Assembly (NCBI GenBank): GCA_002150815.3
Contig: NDFF03000126.1
Span: 124,001-188,000, forward strand
Source of the DNA: Grammothele lineata
Taxonomy: Eukaryota > Basidiomycota > Agaricomycetes > Polyporales > Polyporaceae
Direction of reading: 5' to 3'
DNA length: 64,000 nucleotides
Each line of letters begins with the position of its first letter. The stretch's first letter is position 1. Below are positions 1-11,203 of the stretch, in pieces. The notes under the pieces were generated by a model. It saw only the letters and a program-made list of their open reading frames with translations. It was not told the DNA's origin and did no database searches. A program made the position numbers and the translations under genes.

Positions 1-866
1 ATGAACGTGAACGAGGAGAGGAAGGGTTTCAGGTAGTACGCATTGTCTTGGCACGAGAACTTGCGCAGCGTGGATGGGAACGTGTGAGGCGGGGAGTCGG
101 GATCCAGGGAGGGTCGATATTGCCTGAGGCTGAGTTCCTCGAGAAGAGGGTGTTGCGACAGATAGTCCAGGAACGACGCGAGTGTGAAGGCGGGGGCGAG
201 GTTGTCGATGAGCTCCAATCTTCGCAATCTCGGGAAGACTGGCGTAGGACTGAGGAGCTTGATTGCGCGTCCCAGAGAAAATCGAACCAGTCTTGGGTAG
301 TTGATGACCTGAGGATCCCAGACGAAGGGATCTTGATCGGCGACCCAGGGATTGAGAGGTTCCAACTTCAACCACGGGCTACCGCCTTGAGGAGGGAAGT
401 GGAGCCTGAGGTCCTCTAGCGCAGGCAATTTTTGGCGGAGCAAAGCAGCCAACGCGTAGTCTCCGGTGTTCGGCGTGCCGTCGACGTGGAGAGACCGAAT
501 GCGGGGGATATGGGCAGAAAGGAGGGATAGAGAACGAGAGAACTCAACCGTGTCCGTGAAGCTGACATTGAGCAGTGCGGCGTTCGAGTTTCGGAGGCAT
601 GCCTCTACGAAAGGTACGTTAGGCTTCGCAGCGATTGCGATATCATTCCAGAGAAGGGCCGTCGCGCGACCGACCGTCGACCATCGGCGACATACCCAGA
701 GGACTTGGAACCACAACGTCTCCCAAGGGTCTCTTCTGATCTCAAGGAATATCTCAGACAAAATGTCGTTTGGCAGAGTGTGGACGGGGGTCTTGCCTCG
801 AGGGGGAACCGTAGGATCGGCAGGGAGCGTCTGGAGGCGAACCGCTTTCTTTTTCCTCCTCGCCAT
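1..866 (-). CDS. F-box/LRR-like protein, C-terminus beyond window
   Basis: An uninterrupted minus-strand frame runs from an ATG at 866 to the window edge (about 288 codons, no intron, no stop). A basic leader (MARRKKKAV) is followed at about residues 29-75 by an F-box-like segment with LPNDILSEIF and a Trp-rich VLWVCRRW stretch. After it come repeated leucine-rich lines such as LRLHFP, LRRLELID and LLEELSL, as expected for LRR-like substrate-recognition repeats. Family knowledge: F-box proteins are adaptors of SCF ubiquitin ligases and are greatly expanded in Agaricomycetes. The substrate cannot be guessed. It is divergent from the J-protein gene starting at 1338. The stop codon lies outside the window, so total length is unknown. 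Confidence 0.8.
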   Translation of the reverse strand, partial: MARRKKKAVRLQTLPADPTVPPRGKTPVHTLPNDILSEIFLEIRRDPWETLWFQVLWVCRRWSTVGRATALLWNDIAIAAKPNVPFVEACLRNSNAALLNVSFTDTVEFSRSLSLLSAHIPRIRSLHVDGTPNTGDYALAALLRQKLPALEDLRLHFPPQGGSPWLKLEPLNPWVADQDPFVWDPQVINYPRLVRFSLGRAIKLLSPTPVFPRLRRLELIDNLAPAFTLASFLDYLSQHPLLEELSLRQYRPSLDPDSPPHTFPSTLRKFSCQDNAYYLKPFLSSFTF

Positions 867-1337
867 CCTGGGCCGTTCCTGTCCACATTGGTAATCAGAG
901 ATCATGAACTGTGGGTGCGATATGCGTGAAAACGTACCTCTAGAAAAGAGCTGGCGGTTTCAGCTTTGCGGCGAGTCGGCGAAGCGCACAGGAGAAGGCA
1001 AAGAGAACGAGGGCAACATTGTCAGGGCCCACCGCGGTTGGTCGAGAAAGCCACGTGGCGATTCCGTGTGTTTCTCTGCGCGCAGGCTTGTTGGGAGCAT
1101 CGAGATGAACGCTGCGCTGAGCTAGGCTGAGCTGCAGCTTCAGGCCTCTGGTACGTGGAGATCAATACTAAGTCATTGGAGGAAGACGAAGGCCTATGTA
1201 AAGTCACCGGAAGTCTGTCATGACATACATAGCCGGCGACGCCCACGCTTCCTCGGTGCCGCGGAGGCGCTTCCGCCTACTGCATCTTGTTCTCATCTTC
1301 CATCCTCCTCCTCTGCCTCCGTCCTCGACGCGTCTCA
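867..1337. promoter_or_regulatory. Divergent intergenic/promoter region
   Basis: About 470 bp between the start codons of the F-box gene (minus) and the J-protein gene (plus). Short unrelated open frames only. It presumably holds both promoters; no specific element is recognised. Confidence 0.5.
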
Positions 1338-2687
1338 ATGTCTTCGGAAGGAGAGGTTAATCCGTACGAACTCCTCGGGATAGCACTCGAGGCTACCGAG
1401 GCCGAGATCAAGACCGCATATAGGCAGAGGTCGCTCAAAGTCCACCCAGACAGGGTAAGCCATCCTTCGTCCTCGTCTCTCAAACACCTTTACCCATACC
1501 CCCGATGCTCCCAGAACCGCGGAAACCCAGATGCGGGTAAGAATACACTTGTCTTGTCCTCGGCGTGCGGTGTTCACTCAATCTGTCGCCAGCGCGCAAA
1601 TTCCATGAACTCGTCCAGGCACAAGAGTTGCTCCTCGACCCGCTCAGGCGGACAGCCCTTGACACCAAACTGCGCGCGAAGGAGGCTAGAAAGGCGCGCT
1701 TTGCCAACTACGATGCGAAGCGCAAGGGGCTCGTTGAAGAGCTCGAGGAACGCGAGCGCGCCCTCAAGAAAGCACGCGTCGAAAAGGAGGCGGAGAAGAA
1801 CGAGCGTTTGCGGGAGAACGAGCGTATCATGGAGGAAGGAAGGCGGTTGAGGGAGGACAGAGAGCGGGAGATGCAGAAGAGGATGGCGGAGAGGGAAGCG
1901 TTGGAGAGGAAGGCACAAAACGAGCTAGAGCCGCCGTCACCAGGTGAGTACAAGTTCTTTCCGCGAGGCAGGCTGCACGCTGCGGTACCCCGTCGCTTCT
2001 GTCTCCGGTGTTTACACGTAACCACAGGTCTCCTGGATGCTACCGTGCGCGTGAAGTATGTCATCGCTGCGCATCCCACCCTTATGGACGCTGCAAGTTT
2101 GAGCGGTCTCCTTGCTCCGTTCGGCACAATCGACGACAACTCTATCGTCATGTCGCTCAAACCCTCCCCTCCGAAGAAACCCAAGCGTGTTACCGCCCTC
2201 GTTCCATTCAAGCAGATCGGTGGCGCGTTTGCCGCGGTTTGCGCAAGCGGCCGTAAGGAGAGTGGGTTGGAAGGCGTAGACGTGGATTGGGCGGAGGGTA
2301 AGGAGCCCGAGGTCATCGGGTGGTTGAAGAAGATGGGGCATCTGGGCGGGGAAACGAAGAAGGCGGATGGGGACGACACGCCGACAACAAATCCCTCGTC
2401 GGCCGACCACAAGATTCCCTCCAGTACACCCGTCCCCGCACCAACCTCCGAGGGGGCCTTCTCATCTTTTCCGTCAACCTTCGTGCGTACTCCTCCCCCC
2501 GTCCATGCGCTATACCTATCTGATAAGCTTCTACTAGCCCGATTTCAGCAGCGCACCACCTACTGCCACCGCACCCGTCACGGCTGGGGTGGACTACGAA
2601 TCTCTCACCCTCATGCGTATGCGTCAAGCCGAACGCGAGCGTCTTGAGCATGAGATACGGGAGCGCGAGGCGGCAGAAGGGGACTGA
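1338..2687 (+). CDS. DNAJC17/Cwc23-like J-domain and RRM splicing cofactor
   Basis: Model of five exons: 1338-1454, 1515-1536, 1593-1943, 2028-2482, 2538-2687, giving 364 residues. The N-terminus is a J domain (NPYELLGI, then VHPDR carrying the HPD motif, then ARKFHELVQAQELL). A charged coiled coil follows at about residues 85-165. Next is an RRM-like segment (about 170-250: VRVKYVI, LLAPFGTI, ALVPFKQIGGAFAAV). The C-terminal helix reads DYESLTLMRMRQAER, typical of the family end. J domain plus coiled coil plus RRM plus this tail is the DNAJC17/Cwc23 arrangement; family members associate with the spliceosome through Prp43/Ntr factors. The first intron falls directly after the HPD-R codons and exon 2 is only 22 nt. 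It ends convergently with the decayed gene at 2813-3484. Confidence 0.9.
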
Positions 2688-2812
2688 GAGGAGTTGGATC
2701 TGAGTATGTATCCACGTATCTATTTAACGCCTATCCTGATTGCGAATGCTTGGGCATCTCCAGAGGCTCATTCTACGATGCGCCTTACACCTTCTCCACG
2801 TTGCCCTTGTTC

Positions 2813-3484
2813 TACTCGGCCTCAGCCTTCCTCTCCGCACACCACGCCTCCTCGTCGGGACGCAGCTTACCCGAGAAGAATATAGGCAAGAGAGCCTAGA
2901 CCCGCTCCACGCTCCATCCTTTCCACTTCCTTCAGCGACTTCATCACCTTGTCGTTGTACACGACCGGGGTCCGTTCCTTCGGGAAGCTGAATACGACAG
3001 CCGCAGGCTTACGCCACGTCTGCGCCGCACACGCAGCGTGCGTGGCGGCCATCATGCAGAGTCCGAGCACGCACCACACGTCGGTCGTTGCGAGGCGCGA
3101 GAAGCCGACTCCCAGCGCACACCAGCTCAAGACGACCACGGGCACGGCGATGGTGTTCGCGGGTCCAGGAGCAGGCGTACGTCCCCCGGCAACGTCTTCG
3201 ATCTTGATCACACTTTCCCCCCCAACAACGATAACCGCGTCCGTGGTGCCGTTCCCCGCGGTGACGCACACGACCTCGCGCTGGCGCTCGCGGCGCGGGT
3301 ATGTCCACACCCCGAGGCTCAGGGTGGCGTCAAGCGCGGTGACGACGAACACGGCGGACGACACGAGTCCAGAGCGGGCGAGGAGGGCGGCGAGGGCGAT
3401 CTGCGCGGTGGTCGCGGTGAGCGCCGCATATACCGTAGGACCCTGCGATAAAGAGAACCTTGCCGCTCGCGGGCGTGCGCACAA
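2813..3484 (-). pseudogene. Decayed copy of the multi-pass membrane-protein family
   Basis: The frame 3484-2867 matches the C-terminal half of the membrane-family genes at 36095, 57181 and 63542. Shared features are ALLARSGLVSSAV followed by TALDATL, a GNG...V stretch, an IKIEDVAGGR line corresponding to LRLEDLAGGR, and a VMKSLKEVER line corresponding to VMKALFKAEER. Near 2890 the frame breaks. One extra base relative to the paralogues moves the conserved LLPIFFSGKLRPDE segment into the next frame, which then runs to a stop at 2813. Upstream, a TGA precedes the first usable codon, and the first half present in the other copies is not recognisable. So it has both a 5' loss and a 3' frameshift. 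Assembly error at the frameshift cannot be excluded, but the missing N-terminus argues for real decay. Confidence 0.75.
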
Positions 3485-6400
3485 TCAATGCCGTCAAGCG
3501 AGCGATTTGCCTTCCTGTCGTCGACACACGTGGCCCTCCATGCGCCCCTATCCGTCCTTTTTCTATACCAATCATGTCCTCTCATAAGAACGGCGACCCT
3601 TTGGGATGATCACGAAGGCTTGATTCTTCGACGAGCAGCGAGCTACAGCACCTTCTGCCCGCCACCCGCCGTCCTTCGACGCCTTGCTGCTTGCTTTTGG
3701 ACGAATGCGTGCATATTGCGATGTCAATCGTGCTCAATGCCTCTTCCGGGTCGCGATCAATCGCTATGGGGGATACCTGGGCCCAATCGTCTTGCTGTAG
3801 ATCACGAGTGGAATGCGGGGGCCACGTCATACCATCCCTGACTGTTATAGGCAATCAAACAGTGTGCTGATAATGTCTCACTTCTCAGTTTGAGCGATCG
3901 AAATACCAGCTGCAGCTGAATATGCGACCGTCAGAGTAGCTTTTCGTCGCGCACAATCTCCCACGTGGACGACCTACATGAGTAGATGTGACAAAAAGGC
4001 ACCCGAATATAGATCCCGCGCCATGTGGCTGTACTTCTGCCGCTGCTGCGTCCGACGGTGCGATCGGTATCCTGATCGTCGCCCCTTTCTGCATTGAGCA
4101 GTGCCTCGTTTTCCAACCTCTTCTACAGATCCTGTACCCCAGTATTCTGAGAGCGACGGAGGCTAGCAATCGAGCTTGGACACTGCATCAACGCGAGTAA
4201 CCAATGTTTTACTCATCGAAGTTCTGACCGACTTGTATAGAGCGCCTTTTGTGGACGTCAAATATTATCGCTAGCGTAACAGTCGAGTTAACACAAGAGT
4301 TGCCAACTCGTCTTCGTAGACGAGTCGAGCCGTGGGTATCTGCCTTGCAGCACCGACTATGTCAAGGGGAACAAACACGTAGCATTGTGGCAGAGGAGTG
4401 GGCACGCATAGAATCATGTGAGCAGACAGTAGTATGAGCGAGCATTCTGTCGAGGCTAGAGCAAAGTGCGAGACGAAAAGAAAGGATGTGTTCCGTGCCA
4501 TGCCATCACAGAAACGGCGGCGAAGATGTAAGGCGCCGGAGGATGCCATACGTGGTAATTGATGGTAAAGAGCGCCAGGCCGTTGGAATGTGGCCGCAAT
4601 GGCGTTGCAATGATCCCCCAGATTTGGCCCCGTTAGCACGCTCACTCCACTTTGCAATTCCTTCCAAGTGCATCACGAATACATTATGTTCGGCTGTTAT
4701 GATTGGGGTCTTAAGTAGCCGCTCAGGCGAACGTGGCAAGGGGTTAGCTACGTATATCTAAGTGGGCCTCAATATTGTAGTCGATACAATCTTGTCTCAA
4801 GCGAAATGATAATCATTGCACTCGTCAGGACATCTTAAGATTCTAGCATTGGTGTAGGGATGATCTAGTCGCAGTGTAACAAGCATATAATCGAGAGATA
4901 CCACGGGGGCAACTGTCCACATGCTCGGAGGAAGTTGCGCTGAACGCGCATTGCCCGCGTACTTGAGTCTTATCGCAATGACGGGCAATCGCGATTCGCC
5001 AAGTTGTATGGATCTGGGTCGCCTTGCTGATTTCCATAGGACATACAGTGGGTGGACCGCATCGGTGCGGGCCTACGCGGCTTCCGGACGGTGAGGACAT
5101 GTGAGTAGCGCCCGTCCCGTTACTGAGGAGAACAAGTCCGTCCCGACCTGCCCTAAATTGGCGTCCGGCCTGACGACGCGCGACACCGTTGCGGTTGCCC
5201 CAGCTTTCCTCACTCCTCTCCACTCGACTTCGCTCTCTTACCTCTTGGGCCGTGTGACTGAGGTACTTGTCTCCCGGATCTGCCCCCAGGTGTCTCCTAC
5301 ACGTCTCCAAGACCAACTCTACCTCCAGCCCGTCCCTGGAACTTCCTGCCTGTGGTGAAGGTATGTATCATTGCGTTTGCTAGGTCTTTTATACTCACAC
5401 ATTCCCTTCACTCGGTTGACCCGGGCTCGGAGCATCGACATTTCCCGACGCCTCGGCAACATTGTCGACATTTGGGGAGGAATGTCGGGCCTGTATTAGA
5501 ACCCACGACCAGAGCTGGTGTGATGTATGCATAGGCATACGCCGATGATATGGCTTGTAAGTCTGATCTATATTCTTAGCACGCTCAGTAGTCTAAGTCA
5601 AGGTTATCTGTCGCTACCGAAACGAGACGTGGCGCGGTAGCAGGTCATACCCCGATCAGCCGCCAAGAGCACGACTCAAGAGTATGTCGTCCATGAGCGC
5701 AGCGAAACTAGGCGACCTCCACGAGAACCTCTGTGCGCTATGGATAGAACAGTGTTGCGCACGATGGGACAACGAGACGGTGAGTACGCGCCGTACACAG
5801 GTGTTACCCGAAGTTGCTCAAGGACATGTGTCAGGACTACGACGGTCTCGCTATGAGCCCGCTGTGAGTGGCTATTGGCCCTGCGGTATGGTAGAGCCTG
5901 GATGGGGGTGGATATCACAGGTGACTCTTTTCGTTCGGGCTATTGTCTGTCGTCTGGTCCGTCTGGTGAGTTCTCGACGAACATATATGTAGTTCCTACT
6001 TGTATAGCAGTATTATCGCACCTGTATTCGTCGTCAGAATGAGAATCCATTCAATCCTAATACCGTGTGATTATAGCGTTTAGCACCAGCATACTATGAG
6101 GACCCTAGGTACATTGCAAGTCATGCCTATAGGTTCATAAGAAGGATGAGATCTCGTCGTCGTCCTTACTAGCTCAACTATTGGATACATCCTAACGATC
6201 TTCTGAGTGCCTTAGCGTCGCGGGGAGGATTACAGCCCTTATAACGGGTGATATCATCGGCTTCCTCGTAACCGATATCATCATTGTGCGCCTAGCAACG
6301 TCGTTGTAAGGGCCTTGCAATGGTCTCCCAATGACCGCATTGCCGTGAAAATGAGACTATTACTGATTACAGGTTTGTAATCATTGCGTTGATGGTAGTC

Positions 6401-7299
6401 CCACTATTATCTATTACGACCACATTTGAATGGATGGCAAGATCCCCGCCGTTTCTGTGATGGCGCGCGATTGCGAGCGCGCTTGATCTCTAAGCGCTTT
6501 GGATAGGTAGCGCACGAACCCTATTGGCTGGATAACATGTCAATGACGTCAGCACCTAGATTGAGGTTTCAGCCATCCTCCGCCGCGTCGGCAACCCGCA
6601 ACCACTGCTAGAGACTCAGGCTGCTACTATCGTCTCACAAGAGGGTCTTGCAAAGCACAACCATATACCAAGACACAGGAAAATGCTATGAAAAGAGTAC
6701 GTCCAAGTCTGCGCCATGTGTTGATGGCATCCTATGACGCGCACACGCGCAGCGTCAGACGCCCTTGGACGCGAGCACTGCCTGGTACCTGGCTCTTTGA
6801 CCAGTTCCCTACAAAGTTCCTCCAGCGTCTGATCACAGCACTCCGAGTAGATTGAAGACTGAACAGCAGTATTGAGGTTACTTTGAGGTGCGCCCCTATC
6901 CTACACTGCTTATCGAAACACAAGTATATCTTGTGCTTTTACTGATTAACATTTGATAGTAGAAACGTGGACGATCAAATACATCCCCTGATCAAGTCGC
7001 AGCGAAAGATCCGTCATTCTCCGTATCTGCTCTGCTTCTCTTCAGAGCCTACACAGGAATCTCATTGTTAGTTTGAGTTCTGAGTTCACCGATCAAAATT
7101 CTTCCATCTTATTCGTCTGCCAGAAGGCGTGCACGTCCATACTACTCGACTCTCACGAGTGCCATTTCCTCGCCCCGATTGCGCTGGAAATCCATCTTTC
7201 ATCCGTGTACTGTGTGTAGATTTACTCATAAAGTGAGTGCGAATAGTTCTCGCCCTAGGTATGTGATCTAGATATGGCTTAACAACGTTCCGTGTAGCG
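3485..7299. other. Gene-poor interval
   Basis: 3.8 kb with only short, mutually inconsistent open frames and no recognisable domain on either strand. It contains one imperfect inverted repeat (6229-6321, listed separately) and a CRE-like palindrome (tgacgtca) near 6544. The last part is the leader of the HET gene at 7300: a probable 5'-UTR intron ends with a tag acceptor just before the ATG. Otherwise nothing supported. Confidence 0.5.
6229..6321. repeat. Imperfect inverted repeat (hairpin or short MITE-like)
   Basis: The left arm around attacagcccttataacg (6229-6246) is matched by the reverse complement of cgttgtaagggccttgcaat (6302-6321), with a couple of mismatches and a two-base indel. 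The 55-bp centre holds two copies of gatatcatc. No flanking target-site duplication was demonstrated. Confidence 0.4.
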
Positions 7300-9461
7300 A
7301 TGTGGCTACTGAACACCAGGAACGCTGAGCTAAAATACTTCAACAAACCCGAAGACGTCCCCGGAGGATATGCGATTCTCTCTCACGTCTGGGGTGCCGC
7401 TTCCGAGGAGGACACATTCCAGAAAGTCCAGGCGGCAGCAAAGGCACGCAGAAGAGACGAGGCGCGGACTACGAATCATACCGAGGATAAACAAATGAGT
7501 CTCACCCTCAAGGAGCTCAGAGAAGCGATGTCAATGCTTCAGCGGACTGTTGGTCGGCAACAGCGAGCGATGGAGCAGCAGCAGACTATCATCGATCGTC
7601 TTGTTTCCGAGTCGTCTACTTCCAAGGACGTATCTCACCCAACTACAATTTCGCCTCCATCAATGTCTCCTTCAGATTCAGAGTCACCGTCTCCTTCGAA
7701 CATGGACGTATTCCTTACCCCACATTCTACTTATGATCTGCCGGAGACTGACCATCTTCTCCTCATCTCCGAGAAAGTCCGCGGCTTCCTCCGTCAAGCG
7801 GATAGAGACGGCTTCGAGTGGGCGTGGGCGGACACTTGCTGCATCGATAAAACGAGTAGCTCGGAGCTCACCGAAGCGATCAACTCCATGTTCCGATACT
7901 ACGCCCTCTCCGACGTATGCTACGTCTACCTGTCGGACGTCCCTAGCGACTGCGACATGGAGAGCGAGAGGTTTCAGGAGAGTCGATGGCACACGCGGGG
8001 CTGGACTCTGCAAGAGCTTCTTGCGCCGAAGAAGGTCAACTTCATGGCGCGCGACTGGACCCTCCTTGGAGACAAGTACACGCACGCGAGAGAGATCTAC
8101 GAGGTCACTCGCATTCCAGCGAGCGTGCTGCGTTTCGAGCAAGACATCACGGACATCAGCGTGGCAGGACGGATGCAGTGGGCGTCGAGACGCTCCACGA
8201 CGCGCGTTGAAGACGAGGCGTACAGCCTGTTCGGTATCTTTGGAATCAACATGCCGACGCTCTACGGGGAAGGCCGGAACGCGTTCTATCGGCTGCAGGA
8301 GGAGATTCTGCGGACGTCGTCAGACACGAGTCTCTTCGCGTGGGGAAACTGGACGTGGTGTACAACCTCTGACGACATCACCGACTGTCTGCCGGTCGAG
8401 GACGACGATGACGTTCAGCCAGCAGTCGATATGGATAATTGCTTCCTCTTCGCCGCCTCTCCCTCGGATTTCCGGTGGAGTCTCAGTGTCGTCTTCACTA
8501 CTTCGGAGTATTCCGCAGTCAAGCCGCCGATTGAGGTGAGATGACACTATTATGTTACGCCGACTATCATCGTGACGCTGATTCGATTTAGCACTCCCCG
8601 CAAGAATTGCCGAAATCGCCCAGAGTATCGTCGTTCACCGTGACCCCTCACGGCGTTCGGACATGTGCTCTCGTACATCAGCTTGGATACTCTGGAGACT
8701 ATGCTGTAGCGAAACTGTGGGGAGCTCGAACAGCAGATTCCAATAACTCGTATGTTTGCCTCCTTCTCCGGAAAGACGTCAGCGCTCCAGAAAGAGATCA
8801 TCCATCGTACATCTGCGACACTCTCTACGGAGACAGACTCCTCGGAATCCATCCACGTTTGCATAACACCTGGGATTGGAAATGGTGCGACCTATACATC
8901 CCCTCGCGGCCGGCGTACCGGATCTCGGACACGATGAACCCGGGCGAGCTCGTCGACCGCCTGCGGATCGGCTCTGCGCCTCGCTTCGTGGTCCCGCGGT
9001 CAAGTATCACAAAGCTATCTACTCACCGGGAGTTGGCCCTGCGATTGGCAAACGTCGAGTTTTCGCCAACCTCGTGGACCGGCGAAGTGTCGGCCTTGTT
9101 CCTCTTCGACCGTCTGCCCGGGTCCTACGACGTTCGGTTCGTTCTCGAGCTGGGTTGTTGCATCCTCGCGCCCAGCTCGTCCGACAACATTAGCCCCTGT
9201 TATTGCGTAGGTCGGTTTTACTCGAATACGGAGGACGTCGTGCGTATTACACATAGCTGCGACACGGACCACGTGGACTTGGGTGAGGATGGTCGTGCGT
9301 ACGTTGCCATCACTGCATCGAGGGAAGAATTTGGAGGATGGGAGGAGCTTCCAGCGATCACGTTTCAGGTGAAGAAGAGTAGTATCTATGCCGAAGGCGA
9401 GACCCTGGAGATTTCCGTTGAAACTGTCTCGGGACGGTACTCGACGAGGCCTCAGCTGTAA
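7300..9461 (+). CDS. HET-domain protein 1 (heterokaryon-incompatibility type)
   Basis: Two exons, 7300-8535 and 8592-9461, give 701 residues. HET-domain landmarks are present in order: GYAILSHVWG at about 23-32, WADTCCIDK at about 176-184 followed by SSSELTEAINSMF, and WHTRGWTLQELLAP at about 230-243. Further on are SVAGRMQWAS and EDEAYSLFGIFGINMPTLYGEG. Between the first and second motifs lies an insertion (about 64-155): a Gln-rich coiled coil then a Ser/Pro-rich stretch. Exon 2 encodes a separate beta-rich C-terminal domain of unknown function, starting near VTPHGVR and shared by the other two HET genes. In fungi HET domains trigger incompatibility cell death when activated by partner or effector domains; that role here is inference. 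Intron position and phase (0) are identical in all three copies. Confidence 0.9.
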
Positions 9462-11203
9462 TGCGTTTACTAGGCTTCATATTTGTATGGAATATGAATC
9501 AAACACTTACTGCAGAGGAAAATAACGTATAGAACCTTCGCAGAAGGGCCTAATGCAAGCGTTAGTAGTATCTGGGGCATCTTAAGAAGGAGTAAGATGA
9601 GGAAGGGAGAGCGACGCCTCTAACGCGGCGGGGCGGTTTAAACTGCGGTCGACGGTCGTCGAACGGACGTTCAGCCGCTCAGGTACCCATCCACGTGGCA
9701 ATATTCAGGCGGCGCCTCAAACGACCACAGAGCGGCGTTCAGCTCGTTGGCTTCCTCTTTGCTCCAGTGTTTTCTCACCCTCTACTATTTTCCTGACAGA
9801 TAGGCGTCGCGATTTTGCCTCCCTCAAGAAAAGCGGATACCTCATTGGAAGAAACTGTCTTTCAACTTTGCTAGGCTCAAGACACTGGAGCACGCCCCCT
9901 CGGCAGTACATCACAGTATACGTACCTCGCAGATCCTACGGACCTCATTGTCGCTCATAGCTTGGCTATTACGAGCCCACTCGCTCGATATAGAATGATC
10001 CACGCGTCGAGAACATCCCGGTCGCAAGAAACCGGCGCTGATCCAAACATCTCGAGTAGGACGCTCTGGGGCGTTTGAGTCTCCGAGTCAAGGGGAGGAT
10101 GCAGTTGAGGGGACGGTAACAGCCGGTACGTCGGATTCACTCGCCCTTTTCTCAGTCGTCCTCATCAAGTTATTAGTTGATTAAATTCCTCGCCGGTTCG
10201 GTCCTGGCTACATGCTTCCCCCGCTGTATCCTTGGACAGAGGTCCTTTGCCGACTGCCCACGCCTCTCGTAGCGCGGCGTGCAACTCGTGAAAGACTTCT
10301 GTTGTCCGCCGCATGCAAAAACCGCGAAAATCTGTGACAGTGAGTATTCCTCTTCTCGCCATCGACGCCCGCACCCTCGCGTCTTGGGATGCCGAGGACT
10401 GATTCTCATTCGTTCTCGTGCAGGGTTGCTCGTGCAAGCTGCATGCACTTGGCAGCGTGCGTCCACCCTCTCCGTAATGTACGACGTTGCAACCTGCAGC
10501 TATGATGAGCTTAGCACGACGGCCAATCTCCTCGGTTCTCTATACCGGGCCGGTTGATGTGGGCCGTTTGTAGCGAGAACGGAAACCGTGGCAAGGAGTT
10601 CGACTGTAGAAACTGCTCGTGAAGTTCAGAACTCAAAGCTCCTGTTGTGGTAGCGACGTGGCAGGTGAAGAAGACCGCTGGGGTCGTGATAACATCTGAC
10701 GGGCGTAACGAAACTACGGTCTCAATCAAAGCCTAGTTATCTTCTCGTTACTCGTTACAGTGCTTCATGCTCATGTCGCTCTCGCGAAATGTAGAAACCG
10801 TGAAACGGCGAGTTTTAAGCCCATCTTCGAATGACGTTCACCGGAACACTCGCTGACACGAAAGGTGGGCGTTTAGTATTCCTTGCGCACCTGATCATAG
10901 GCGGCTAAGTACTTTCTAAGTTTCCTTCCTCCTAGTCGGGCTGACTACGTTGTATGAACAAGGGGCAGAAGCGGCCTGCTATTTAGGAGTCGACGAGCCG
11001 TCTACGGAGGAGCATACTTATGGCCGGAGGCCGGCCCGCTTACGTCTTTCCATATTCGTAATGTCTCATCCCAAATCTATTTCATCGATTATCTCTTCAA
11101 GGGCACGATCCAAATGATCCACGCCCTTCGAGCATAAGTACTCCTAAGTACTCGCGCTCTGCTCTAAGGTCGCTCTGAGGCACCCCCCATAAGGTCACCG
11201 GAA
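9462..11203. other. Intergenic, no gene recognised
   Basis: 1.7 kb between HET gene 1 and the epoxide-hydrolase-like gene. All open frames are under 100 codons and none resembles a known domain or the neighbouring families. No repeat of note was seen. Confidence 0.45.
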
